Part shown: positions 1 through 6,714 of the stretch, in pieces
Layout: every line of letters begins with the position of its first letter
How positions within the stretch are numbered: position 1 is the stretch's first letter
Source of the DNA: Bacteroidales bacterium
GTDB taxonomy: Bacteria > Bacteroidota > Bacteroidia > Bacteroidales > UBA932
Reading direction: 5' to 3'
Assembly: GCA_016293535.1 (NCBI GenBank)
Contig: JAEDEB010000025.1
Span: 1-28,287 of the forward strand
Length of the DNA stretch: 28,287 bases
The notes under the pieces: generated by a model
The model's database searches: none
The model's input: only the letters and a program-made list of their open reading frames with translations
Told to the model about the DNA's origin: nothing
Position numbers and translations under genes: made by a program

Positions 1-191
1 GTGACATCTCCCCTAACGTCGTTGCAGGAGGTATGAAGGTCGCCCTCATCACCACCGTCGGCGGTTTGATCGTTGCAGTTATCCTCCAGCTCTTCTACAA
101 CTACATCCTCTCCCAGATCGACAGCCTGTCGATAGAGATGGAAAAAGCTGAGGACCAGCTTGTCAACCTGCTTGTTAAATATTCAAAATAA
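1..191 (+). CDS. ExbB/TolQ-type proton channel subunit, C-terminal fragment
   Basis: Only the last 62 codons are present (frame begins at base 3); the gene starts before the window. The fragment holds the end of a MotA/TolQ/ExbB proton channel: the conserved small-residue and threonine stretch ALITTVGGLIVAV forms the last membrane helix, followed by an aromatic segment (LFYNYI) and a charged cytoplasmic tail ending LLVKYSK. In this family the inner-membrane channel, together with ExbD, converts proton-motive force into movement of TonB. The next gene starts 12 bases on, and two exbD genes follow, which confirms the assignment. Whether it is named ExbB or TolQ cannot be settled from the fragment. 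Nothing looks damaged; it is cut only by the window edge. Confidence 0.88.
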   Translation, partial: DISPNVVAGGMKVALITTVGGLIVAVILQLFYNYILSQIDSLSIEMEKAEDQLVNLLVKYSK

Positions 192-203
192 TCATCCTCC
201 AAA

Positions 204-653
204 ATGGCAGATCCTAAAAAAAGGACTTACGCTAAAGTAGTCAAGTTCGTAGAGTGGGCTCTGATCCTCGTCTCTCTCGTTGTGATTCTCTATGGAGTCA
301 TCACCGGCTTCACTTCACACGACGGAATGGCGATCGACCTGATGCTCTACTGGGCGTATGCTCTTGTGGCAATCTCCCTTCTGGCGATTGTCATACTGGG
401 TATTGGTGCCTCTGCCGTACGCAGCAGGAAGTCCGCGATCACTCTTGCGGGCGTTCTCGTGGGCGCAGCGGTCATCATTGCCATTGCATACGTACTTGCT
501 CCGGGCTCAGAGGCCATGGGACTCGTCGGCGAGCAGCCTGAACACAATGTACTCAAGCTTACCGACACCATACTCAACCTCACATATTTTGCCTGTGGAG
601 CAGCAATTCTCGCAATCTTAGCAAGCGCTATTGTAAACGCTATCCGCAAATAA
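204..653 (+). CDS. Four-helix membrane protein of the ExbB/ExbD operon
   Basis: A 149-residue protein of unknown biochemical role. It has a short basic N-terminus (KKRTYAK), then four predicted membrane helices at about residues 15-38, 45-67, 76-99 and 122-147, with little between them. No catalytic motif or signal peptide is visible. It lies 12 bases after the ExbB-type gene and 11 bases before the first exbD, so it is surely co-transcribed with the energiser complex. A small membrane protein between exbB and exbD is a layout I recall from other Bacteroidota, but I know no defined function for it. I infer a structural or assembly role next to the ExbB-ExbD channel; that is inference from position only. 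Confidence 0.75.
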   Translation: MADPKKRTYAKVVKFVEWALILVSLVVILYGVITGFTSHDGMAIDLMLYWAYALVAISLLAIVILGIGASAVRSRKSAITLAGVLVGAAVIIAIAYVLAPGSEAMGLVGEQPEHNVLKLTDTILNLTYFACGAAILAILASAIVNAIRK

Positions 654-664
654 GGTAGAAAGAT

Positions 665-1243
665 ATGGCTTCAAAGAAAACACCAGAAATCAATTCAAGC
701 TCTACGGCGGACATTGCTTTCCTCCTCCTGTGCTACTTCCTCATGACAACCACGATGGGTACACAGACTGGCTTGCAGCGCCGCCTTCCGCCTATGCCTG
801 ACCCTAATCAGAAGGTAGAGGACCAGAAGGTCAACCGTAGAAACATCTTCATCGTCAGGATTAACTCTGCCGACAGACTGCTTGCTGGTACTGAGGCTAT
901 TGACGTCAGCCAATTGAAAGACAAGACCAAGGAGTTCCTTATGAACCCTAACGACGATCCTACTCTTCCAGAGAAGCAGGAAATAGAGATCGAAGGTTAC
1001 GGCAAATGTATGGTTTCCAAGGGAGTCATCTCCCTCCAGAACGACCGTGGTACAAGTTACCAGGCATACATTGCGGTTCAGAACGAGCTCGTAAAGGCGG
1101 TCAACGAACTTCGTGACGAGTTCTCTTACAAGAATTTCGGAAAGAAGTACGCAAGTCTTCCGGAAGACAAACAGGAAATTGTCAGGAAGGCGGTGCCTCA
1201 GAACATCTCCGAGGCCGAGCCTAAGGACATTCACAAGAAGTAA
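665..1243 (+). CDS. exbD: ExbD-type biopolymer transport protein (first copy)
   Basis: A 192-residue ExbD/TolR-family protein, longer than the classical ExbD of about 140. The N-terminal cytoplasmic tail (residues 1-14) includes the family's E-I-N turn. The single membrane helix carries the proton-carrying aspartate Asp16 in ADIAFLLLCYFLMTTT. The rest is periplasmic: a mixed domain to about residue 110 and an additional charged tail rich in Lys and Glu. It acts with ExbB to energise TonB at the inner membrane. It is followed 12 bases later by a second exbD, so the complex is probably heteromeric, as known from other Bacteroidota that carry two ExbD proteins. The family assignment is secure; the extended tail has no family I recognise. 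Confidence 0.88.
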   Translation: MASKKTPEINSSSTADIAFLLLCYFLMTTTMGTQTGLQRRLPPMPDPNQKVEDQKVNRRNIFIVRINSADRLLAGTEAIDVSQLKDKTKEFLMNPNDDPTLPEKQEIEIEGYGKCMVSKGVISLQNDRGTSYQAYIAVQNELVKAVNELRDEFSYKNFGKKYASLPEDKQEIVRKAVPQNISEAEPKDIHKK

Positions 1244-1255
1244 GGAGGTAAGAAT

Positions 1256-1723
1256 ATGTCAAAATTCAAGAAAGGCGGCAAGAAAGCCGTACCAGCGGGA
1301 AGTACATCTTCTCTCTCCGATATCGTCTTCATGCTCCTGTTCTTCTTCATGGTGACGACCCAGATGCGTGAAACCGAGAACAAAGTCGTGGTCAAGCTCC
1401 CTGAAGCTACAGAAGTTGCTAAGCTGGAACGCAAGGACCTTTCCTCATACATCAACATCGGCTCCCCTGTAAGGCATCTTCAGGCGCAGTACGGTACTGA
1501 TGCCCGTATCCAGCTCAACGACTCCTTCAAGACCGTAGACGACATCCGCGACTTCATCGCAGCTGAGCGTGACGCAATGAGCGAGGCAGACAGACAGTTC
1601 ATGACGGTTTCCATCCGCGCCGACGAAAACGTCCGCATGGGTATCGTTACCGACGTCAAGCAGGAACTCCGCAGGTGCTCCGCACTCAAGATCATGTACG
1701 CAGCAAGGAAGACAGCCGAATAG
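1256..1723 (+). CDS. exbD: ExbD-type biopolymer transport protein (second copy)
   Basis: A 155-residue second ExbD. Residues 1-20 are a basic cytoplasmic tail; the membrane helix begins at LSDIVFMLLFFFMVTTQM with the key aspartate Asp22; the periplasmic domain (about 45-155) contains the ExbD/TolR-like end in which a Val-Ser-Ile-Arg-Ala strand precedes a helix rich in Val and Glu. The start is marked by an AAGGAGGT-like Shine-Dalgarno sequence at about 1243-1250, overlapping the preceding stop codon and close to the ATG. Such a strong site is uncommon in Bacteroidota and suggests efficient coupled translation. It is the last gene of the operon, and an intrinsic terminator lies 24 bases after the stop. 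Confidence 0.88.
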   Translation: MSKFKKGGKKAVPAGSTSSLSDIVFMLLFFFMVTTQMRETENKVVVKLPEATEVAKLERKDLSSYINIGSPVRHLQAQYGTDARIQLNDSFKTVDDIRDFIAAERDAMSEADRQFMTVSIRADENVRMGIVTDVKQELRRCSALKIMYAARKTAE

Positions 1724-1747
1724 GTTGCTCCCTCATTCACCGATAGA

Positions 1748-1794
1748 AGAGAGGTGGCTGAAAAGTCGGAAGACTTTCAGTCACCTCTCTTTTT
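1748..1794 (+). terminator. Intrinsic terminator of the exb operon
   Basis: A long stem: AGAGAGGTGGCTGAAAAGTC (1748-1767) pairs with the complementary arm ending at 1790, with one mismatch or bulge and a tight loop around 1768-1772, and is followed by a run of five T. It stands 24 bases after the second exbD stop and before the asnS promoter, so it ends the energiser operon. Confidence 0.85.
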
Positions 1795-1865
1795 GCCATA
1801 CTGCAAAGTATCTTCAGGGCTCAGCATTTCCTGTTACGCCTGATGACTGAGAGCTGGCCGGCGAT

Positions 1866-1897
1866 ATTGTATAAAAAGTCATTATTGACTATATTTG
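1866..1897 (+). promoter_or_regulatory. Predicted Bacteroides-type promoter for asnS-udk-tonB
   Basis: ATTG (1866-1869), 20 bases, then TATATTTG (1890-1897). This fits the Bacteroidota primary sigma consensus TTTG, 19-21 bases, TAnnTTTG, with one mismatch in the -33 box. Transcription would begin near 1903, leaving a leader of about 50 bases before the asnS ATG. The rest of the 233-base gap between the exb operon and asnS holds only the exb terminator; I see no riboswitch. Confidence 0.55.
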
Positions 1898-1956
1898 CCG
1901 GGATTGAGTAATCTTCAAGAATTAGTGAAGTGAAGATAAATCATACTATATAATAT

Positions 1957-3360
1957 ATGGAAACTACAGTAAGAACCAAGGTCAAGGAGCTCCTGAAGAT
2001 GGAGCCGGGTCAGATTGTCCTTGCCAAAGGATGGGTAAGGACCAAGAGAGGAAACAAGGGCATAGCATTCATCGCCCTCAATGACGGTTCTACGATAAAT
2101 AATATACAGATAGTAGTCGACAAGACCGCATTCCCAGAGCAGATGCTTGCCAAGATTACCACAGGTGCCTGCATAGGTGTTACAGGAAATCTCGTGGCAT
2201 CGATGGGAAGCGGCCAGGCTGTGGAAATCCAGGCGCAGGAAATTGAAATCTACGGAGAATGCGATCCTATGAGATATCCTATCCAGAAGAAGGACATAAC
2301 CATGGAATATCTCCGCAGCGTTGCTCACATGAGAATGCGCACCAACACCTTCGGTGCGGTTCTGCGCATACGCAACCAGATGGCCTTCGCTATTCACGAG
2401 TATTTCCACAGCAAAGGCTTCGTGTACCTGAACACCCCTCTCATCACCGCCTCTGACTGTGAAGGTGCAGGACAGATGTTCCAGGTCACCACTCTCGACC
2501 TCAACGACATACCCAGGAACAAGAAGGGAGAGGTGGACTTCAGCCAGGACTTCTTCGGCAAACAGACAAGTCTTACGGTGAGCGGACAGCTCGAAGGCGA
2601 GCTCGGAGCTACGGCACTCGGTGAGATTTACACCTTCGGTCCGACCTTCAGGGCCGAGAACTCGAACACTCCCCGTCACCTCGCGGAGTTCTGGATGGTC
2701 GAGCCTGAGATGGCATTCTACGACATAAAGGACAATATGAACCTCGCCGAGGACTTCATAAAGAGCCTTGTACGCTATGCTCTCGACAACTGCTATGATG
2801 ACATCAAGTTCCTCAATGACAAATACGACGACAGCCTCATCGAAAGACTTCAGGGCGTAATCGGCACGGAGTTCGTCCGCCTGCCTTACACTGAAGGAAT
2901 CAGGATACTCGAACAGGCTGTTGCCGAGGGCGTCAAGTTCGAATATCCTGTGGCATGGGGAGTCGACCTGCAGAGCGAGCATGAAAGATATCTCGTGGAG
3001 AAACATTTCAGGAAGCCTGTCATACTTACCGACTACCCTAAGGATATCAAGGCCTTCTATATGAAGCAGAACGAGGACGGCAAGACGGTCCGCGCGATGG
3101 ATGTCCTCTTCCCGAAGATAGGAGAAATCATAGGAGGCTCGGAACGTGAGGCTTCGCTCGAGAAACTGGAAGGCAGGATAAGCGAGCTTGGAATGAGCAG
3201 GACAAATCTCGAGTGGTACATAGACACACGCCGCTTCGGGTCTTGCCCTCACAGCGGTTTCGGTCTCGGCTTCGAGAGACTTCTTCTCTTCGTGACAGGA
3301 ATGAGCAACATCAGGGACGTAATCCCATTCCCAAGAACTCCAAAGAACGCAGAATTTTAG
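1957..3360 (+). CDS. asnS: Asparaginyl-tRNA synthetase
   Basis: This 467-residue protein charges tRNA-Asn with asparagine in the cytoplasm; its length matches the bacterial family (about 465). Residues 18-100 form the anticodon-binding OB fold (GWVRTKRGNKGIAFIALNDG). The class II catalytic domain follows. Motif 2 is seen in FRAENSNTPRHLAEFWMVEP (about residues 230-249) and motif 3 in GFGLGFERLLLFVTGM near the C-terminus, ending with the family's IPFPRTP turn. The choice of AsnRS over AspRS rests on the overall length, the absence of the large AspRS insertion domain and the AsnRS-like end. The ATG at 1957 precedes the OB fold by a normal distance. It leads a three-gene operon, with udk 21 bases downstream. 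Confidence 0.96.
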   Translation: METTVRTKVKELLKMEPGQIVLAKGWVRTKRGNKGIAFIALNDGSTINNIQIVVDKTAFPEQMLAKITTGACIGVTGNLVASMGSGQAVEIQAQEIEIYGECDPMRYPIQKKDITMEYLRSVAHMRMRTNTFGAVLRIRNQMAFAIHEYFHSKGFVYLNTPLITASDCEGAGQMFQVTTLDLNDIPRNKKGEVDFSQDFFGKQTSLTVSGQLEGELGATALGEIYTFGPTFRAENSNTPRHLAEFWMVEPEMAFYDIKDNMNLAEDFIKSLVRYALDNCYDDIKFLNDKYDDSLIERLQGVIGTEFVRLPYTEGIRILEQAVAEGVKFEYPVAWGVDLQSEHERYLVEKHFRKPVILTDYPKDIKAFYMKQNEDGKTVRAMDVLFPKIGEIIGGSEREASLEKLEGRISELGMSRTNLEWYIDTRRFGSCPHSGFGLGFERLLLFVTGMSNIRDVIPFPRTPKNAEF

Positions 3361-3381
3361 TAATCTTCAACTCGGGAAGAA

Positions 3382-4005
3382 ATGTTACTTATCGGCATCG
3401 CCGGAGGCTCCGGATCAGGCAAGACAACAGTTGTCAGGGCCATTACTGAAAAACTGAAGGAAAGAGTTGTAGTAATTCCTCAGGACTCCTACTACAAGGA
3501 CTCAAGCCACCTCAGCGAGGAAGAGAAAAGGAATCAGAATTTCGACCATCCTGATGCCATAGATTTCAGACTTCTCCAGGATCACCTTGCACAGCTGAAG
3601 GATGGAAAGGCCATAGAGCAGCCTGTATACTCCTACATCACCTGCTCAAGGAGCAAGACGGAAACGGTTACCGTGGAGCCTGCCGACGTCATAATCATCG
3701 AAGGCATACTCATATTCACATGCAAGGCACTCAGAGACCTTATGGACATCAAGATTTTCGTGGACGCGGACGACGACGACCGTCTTATGAGGGTGATGGC
3801 CAGGGATATAGTCGAGAGGGGAAAAACCGTCGAGTGGGTAATTGAGAGATATTCCAAGACCGTAAAGCCTATGTACCTCCAGTTCATCGAACCGAGCAAG
3901 AGATATGCAGACATCATCATACCTCAGGGTGGCCACAACAAGGTCGCAATCGATGTCATATCCGCTACAATAGAAAAGGCACTCAGCAAGTCAGAGGCAA
4001 GATAG
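3382..4005 (+). CDS. udk: Uridine kinase
   Basis: A 207-residue cytoplasmic enzyme of pyrimidine salvage that phosphorylates uridine and cytidine to UMP and CMP with ATP or GTP. The P-loop GIAGGSGSGKTT lies at residues 5-16; the Q-D-S-Y-Y-K segment near residue 37, the NFDHPDAID segment near 53, the VIIIEGILIF strand near 104, and the D-x-D-D-R-L-x-R-V-x-R-D segment near 135 are all typical of uridine kinase rather than of phosphoribulokinase. Its length matches bacterial Udk (about 210). The stop codon is directly followed by the ATG of the TonB-family gene, so the two are translationally coupled. There is no sign of damage. Confidence 0.95.
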   Translation: MLLIGIAGGSGSGKTTVVRAITEKLKERVVVIPQDSYYKDSSHLSEEEKRNQNFDHPDAIDFRLLQDHLAQLKDGKAIEQPVYSYITCSRSKTETVTVEPADVIIIEGILIFTCKALRDLMDIKIFVDADDDDRLMRVMARDIVERGKTVEWVIERYSKTVKPMYLQFIEPSKRYADIIIPQGGHNKVAIDVISATIEKALSKSEAR

Positions 4006-4725
4006 ATGGCGAGACTTCCGAAAGAAGACCGCGCGGGTTTGCTTATCACCGTGATAGTTCATCTCACGGTGATAATCATTTTACTGCTTGTCCAGATAGG
4101 CAGGGAACTGGGGCGGGAGAATACTTTCGTACTGGACTTCACAAGGGAAGAGGAACTGGAAAAGGCTCGCCAGGAGCAGGATTTCAAGGATGATATCAGC
4201 CGGAGAATCGACGAGATGCTCGGAGAAAGCCCCACATACAGCGCATCCCAGATAAAGAACATTGCAGTCGACCGTTCCACACTCAAGGATGACCGCAACA
4301 CTGACGCAGACCAGTTGTACAAGGATGCGGAAAGACTGGCTCAGGAACTGAAGGCCGGCCAGAGCAGCGAAGTCGAGAATGCCGTTGACGAAGCTGTGGA
4401 CCTGGGAAGAAACAGGACTGAAGAGACGGGCGAAAAGAAGGAATACAAGGGTGCATCCGTCCTCTCATACAATCTTGACGGAAGGAAAATGACAGTCCAG
4501 AAAGTCCCGGCCTACAAATGTATGGGAAGCGGAGACGTCACCGTCATAATCAAGGTAAACCCTTCAGGAACAGTGATTGACGCAAAGGTGCTTGAGAGCG
4601 CGTCAAGCAGTGACGCCTGCCTCAGAACCCATGCTGTCAGGGCTGCAAGGACAAGCAAATTCAACGCAAAGGAAGGCACCGCCAACCAGATAGGCGACAT
4701 CACCTACCGTTTCATTGCTCAATAG
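4006..4725 (+). CDS. TonB-family energy transducer
   Basis: A 239-residue inner-membrane-anchored protein. Residues 11-30 form one membrane helix after a short charged cytoplasmic start; residues about 48-150 are a highly charged, probably coiled-coil periplasmic spacer instead of the Pro-rich spacer of classical TonB; residues about 160-239 are the TonB C-terminal domain, with the pattern GDVTVIIKVNPSGTVIDAKV followed by a helix and a final beta strand. Two cysteines (in YKCMG and SDACL) could form a disulfide. The protein is expected to contact TonB boxes of outer-membrane receptors such as the SusC in this window. It starts right after the udk stop. Its last 14 bases overlap the end of the opposite-strand protease gene. 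A TolA/AgmX-like role is the alternative. Confidence 0.75.
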   Translation: MARLPKEDRAGLLITVIVHLTVIIILLLVQIGRELGRENTFVLDFTREEELEKARQEQDFKDDISRRIDEMLGESPTYSASQIKNIAVDRSTLKDDRNTDADQLYKDAERLAQELKAGQSSEVENAVDEAVDLGRNRTEETGEKKEYKGASVLSYNLDGRKMTVQKVPAYKCMGSGDVTVIIKVNPSGTVIDAKVLESASSSDACLRTHAVRAARTSKFNAKEGTANQIGDITYRFIAQ

Positions 4726-6289
4726 CAGCCACTATGCACTTGTCCATATCCATGTACAGGCGGTAGAAGGCCTCTTCGCCGAGTTTGCTGTAGCGGCCTA
4801 CAAGGGCATTCACCTGTGGCATCATATAAGAACGGGTATCCTTCCACTCGGCATCGGATGGGGCAAGACCGTCTTTCAACAGGGCAAACCTGAGGAAAGC
4901 CCGCTCAATGTCAGAAGCGGAGAGGTATTTCATCAGTTCCTGATAGCTGCCGATTGCGGCGAGTTCCTCCCTGTGACCGTCAAAATATGCCGATGCGAAA
5001 CGCATGCTCGTAGCCTTTTTGCCGCACTGGATGAAGAAGTTGCTGGCTCTGGTCGTGTCCATGGGAACGAATACGTCCGGAATGATGCCTCCTCCTCCAT
5101 AGACCTTGCGTCCGCCCACGGTGTAGAACAGTTCATTCTCGTCCACCTTGATGCTGTCCGCTTCCGTCATCTCTCCGTGTTCATAACGGGAATATATGTC
5201 ATAGGCATAGTCTTCTCCGTAAGGCTTCTGGATACACCTTCCCGAAGGAGTGTAGTAACGGGCTATGGTAAGCTTTATTCCGCTTCCGTCGGTAAAGTTG
5301 AGCGGTTCCTGGACAAGTCCCTTTCCGAAGGAACGGCGCCCTATCACCACTCCCCTGTCATTGTCCTGCATGGCACCTGCAAAGATCTCGCTTGCCGAAG
5401 CCGACGACTCGTCTATCAGCACGCAAAGCCTGATATCCTTGAGCACCCCGTTGCCGTCAGCCCTGAAATCCTTGCGAGGATAATGGAGTCCCTCCATATA
5501 AACAACCTGATCGCCTCTGGCGAGGAATTCGTTGCTGAGCAGATATGCCTGATCCAGGAATCCCCCGGTGTTGCCGCGAAGGTCGAAAATCAGCTTGGTC
5601 ATTCCCTCTTCGAGAAGACCGGCCGCAGCCTTTGCGAACTCGATATAGGTGGTACGTGTGAATTTGCTCAGCTTGACATAGGCCGTGGTATCATTGACCA
5701 TAAAGGCGGCGTCGATGCAGTTCACCGGTATGCGGCCGCGCGTGATATCGAAAGGAATGGACTCTTCACCCCTGAGTACGGTAATCTTCACCTTCGTTCC
5801 AGAGGGGCCCTTCATCAGACGGACCATCGAATCCTGAGGAGTCTTGACACCGGCAATCCCGCGTTCGTCCACCTTCAGTATGCGGTCACCCTGCATAAGC
5901 CCTGCCTTCTCGGAAGGGCCTCCCGGGATGACGCTGAGCACTATTGCCGTATCATTGGGTACATTGAACTGTATGCCAATGCCCTCGAAATTTCCGGCGA
6001 GTTCCGTCTCCGATTCCTCGAGTTCGACGGGCGGAAGATAGACAGAATGGGGGTCAAGTTCCTGCAAAGCCGCAGCAATGGCCGCATCTGTGACCTTGGC
6101 TGCGTCGACTGTATCGACATAGTGACGGTTCACATAGTCGAGCACAAGCGAGAGCTTGCGCCAGTTCCCGTATTCCCAATTGCGGCGGGCATTATTCCTT
6201 TCCGATACCTTCGTGAAGAGAAGGCAGATGAGCACTCCCGTCAGCACGCCCATAAGGGCTATCAACAATGGTTCTATATACTTTTTCAT
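4712..6289 (-). CDS. S41-family C-terminal processing peptidase (CtpA-like)
   Basis: A 525-residue periplasmic serine protease held by an N-terminal membrane helix (about residues 8-27). A helical N-terminal region follows, then a PDZ domain (about 85-170, with the GIGIQF and GPSEKAGLMQGDRI segments), then the S41 catalytic core. The nucleophile is Ser298 in ASASEIF and the general base is Lys323 in SFGKG; their spacing of 25 residues matches characterised CtpA enzymes. The enzyme cleaves proteins near the C-terminus and is tied to envelope quality control. Its ATG shares one base with the stop codon of the upstream deaminase gene (TGATG), so translation is coupled. The 3' end overlaps the convergent TonB-family gene by 14 bases and has no visible terminator. 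Confidence 0.93.
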   Translation of the reverse strand: MKKYIEPLLIALMGVLTGVLICLLFTKVSERNNARRNWEYGNWRKLSLVLDYVNRHYVDTVDAAKVTDAAIAAALQELDPHSVYLPPVELEESETELAGNFEGIGIQFNVPNDTAIVLSVIPGGPSEKAGLMQGDRILKVDERGIAGVKTPQDSMVRLMKGPSGTKVKITVLRGEESIPFDITRGRIPVNCIDAAFMVNDTTAYVKLSKFTRTTYIEFAKAAAGLLEEGMTKLIFDLRGNTGGFLDQAYLLSNEFLARGDQVVYMEGLHYPRKDFRADGNGVLKDIRLCVLIDESSASASEIFAGAMQDNDRGVVIGRRSFGKGLVQEPLNFTDGSGIKLTIARYYTPSGRCIQKPYGEDYAYDIYSRYEHGEMTEADSIKVDENELFYTVGGRKVYGGGGIIPDVFVPMDTTRASNFFIQCGKKATSMRFASAYFDGHREELAAIGSYQELMKYLSASDIERAFLRFALLKDGLAPSDAEWKDTRSYMMPQVNALVGRYSKLGEEAFYRLYMDMDKCIVAAIEQ

Positions 6290-6693
6290 CAGTCGACTTT
6301 TTCCACTTCTATTCCGGCTTTTCTAAGCAGATCCACTCCGTCGGTAAGACGGTATTCATCCCTATAGACCACCCTCCTGACACCGGCCTGAATAATGAGT
6401 TTGGCACATTCCACACAAGGGGACGCAGTCACATAAAGGGTGGCACCGCTACTGCTGTTCCCGGATTTCGCGACCTTGGTGATCGCATTCGCCTCCGCGT
6501 GGAGGACATAGGGCTTTGTCACCCCGTTCTCATCTTCGCATACGTTCTCAAATCCGGACGGGGTCCCGTTGTATCCGTCGGAAATGATCATCCTGTCCTT
6601 GACGAGCAGGGCTCCTACCTGGCGGCGCTTGCAGTATGAATTGCGGGCCCATATTGCCGCCATCTCAATATAGCTGTGGTCGAATTTCTCCAT
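6289..6693 (-). CDS. dCMP deaminase-family protein
   Basis: A 134-residue zinc-dependent cytidylate deaminase. The zinc and proton-shuttle motifs are intact: His65 and Glu67 in HAEANA, and Cys93 and Cys96 in SPCVEC. The N-terminal YCKRRQVGALLVKD and the NGTPSGF loop are typical of dCMP deaminases and the related ComE-type proteins. The likely reaction is dCMP to dUMP, feeding thymidylate synthesis in the cytoplasm. Its length is slightly below the usual 140-180. It is the middle gene of a three-gene operon: 21 bases after the 711-residue gene and overlapping the protease start by one base. Nothing suggests that the products share a pathway. Confidence 0.9.
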   Translation of the reverse strand: MEKFDHSYIEMAAIWARNSYCKRRQVGALLVKDRMIISDGYNGTPSGFENVCEDENGVTKPYVLHAEANAITKVAKSGNSSSGATLYVTASPCVECAKLIIQAGVRRVVYRDEYRLTDGVDLLRKAGIEVEKVD

Positions 6694-6714
6694 TTTTCAT
6701 TCTGTTTGACAAGA

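Noticed and set aside
1795..1956. Riboswitch or T-box in the asnS leader
   Set aside because: The leader after the predicted start site is only about 50 bases and has no terminator hairpin or T-box features.
1915..3252. A 445-codon - strand reading frame opposite asnS
   Set aside because: asnS is fully supported by the class II motifs. The antisense product has no signal or domain.
4715..6367. A 550-codon + strand reading frame opposite the S41 protease gene
   Set aside because: The opposite strand encodes a complete protease with catalytic Ser298 and Lys323. The + strand frame has no recognisable domain and is a product of codon bias.
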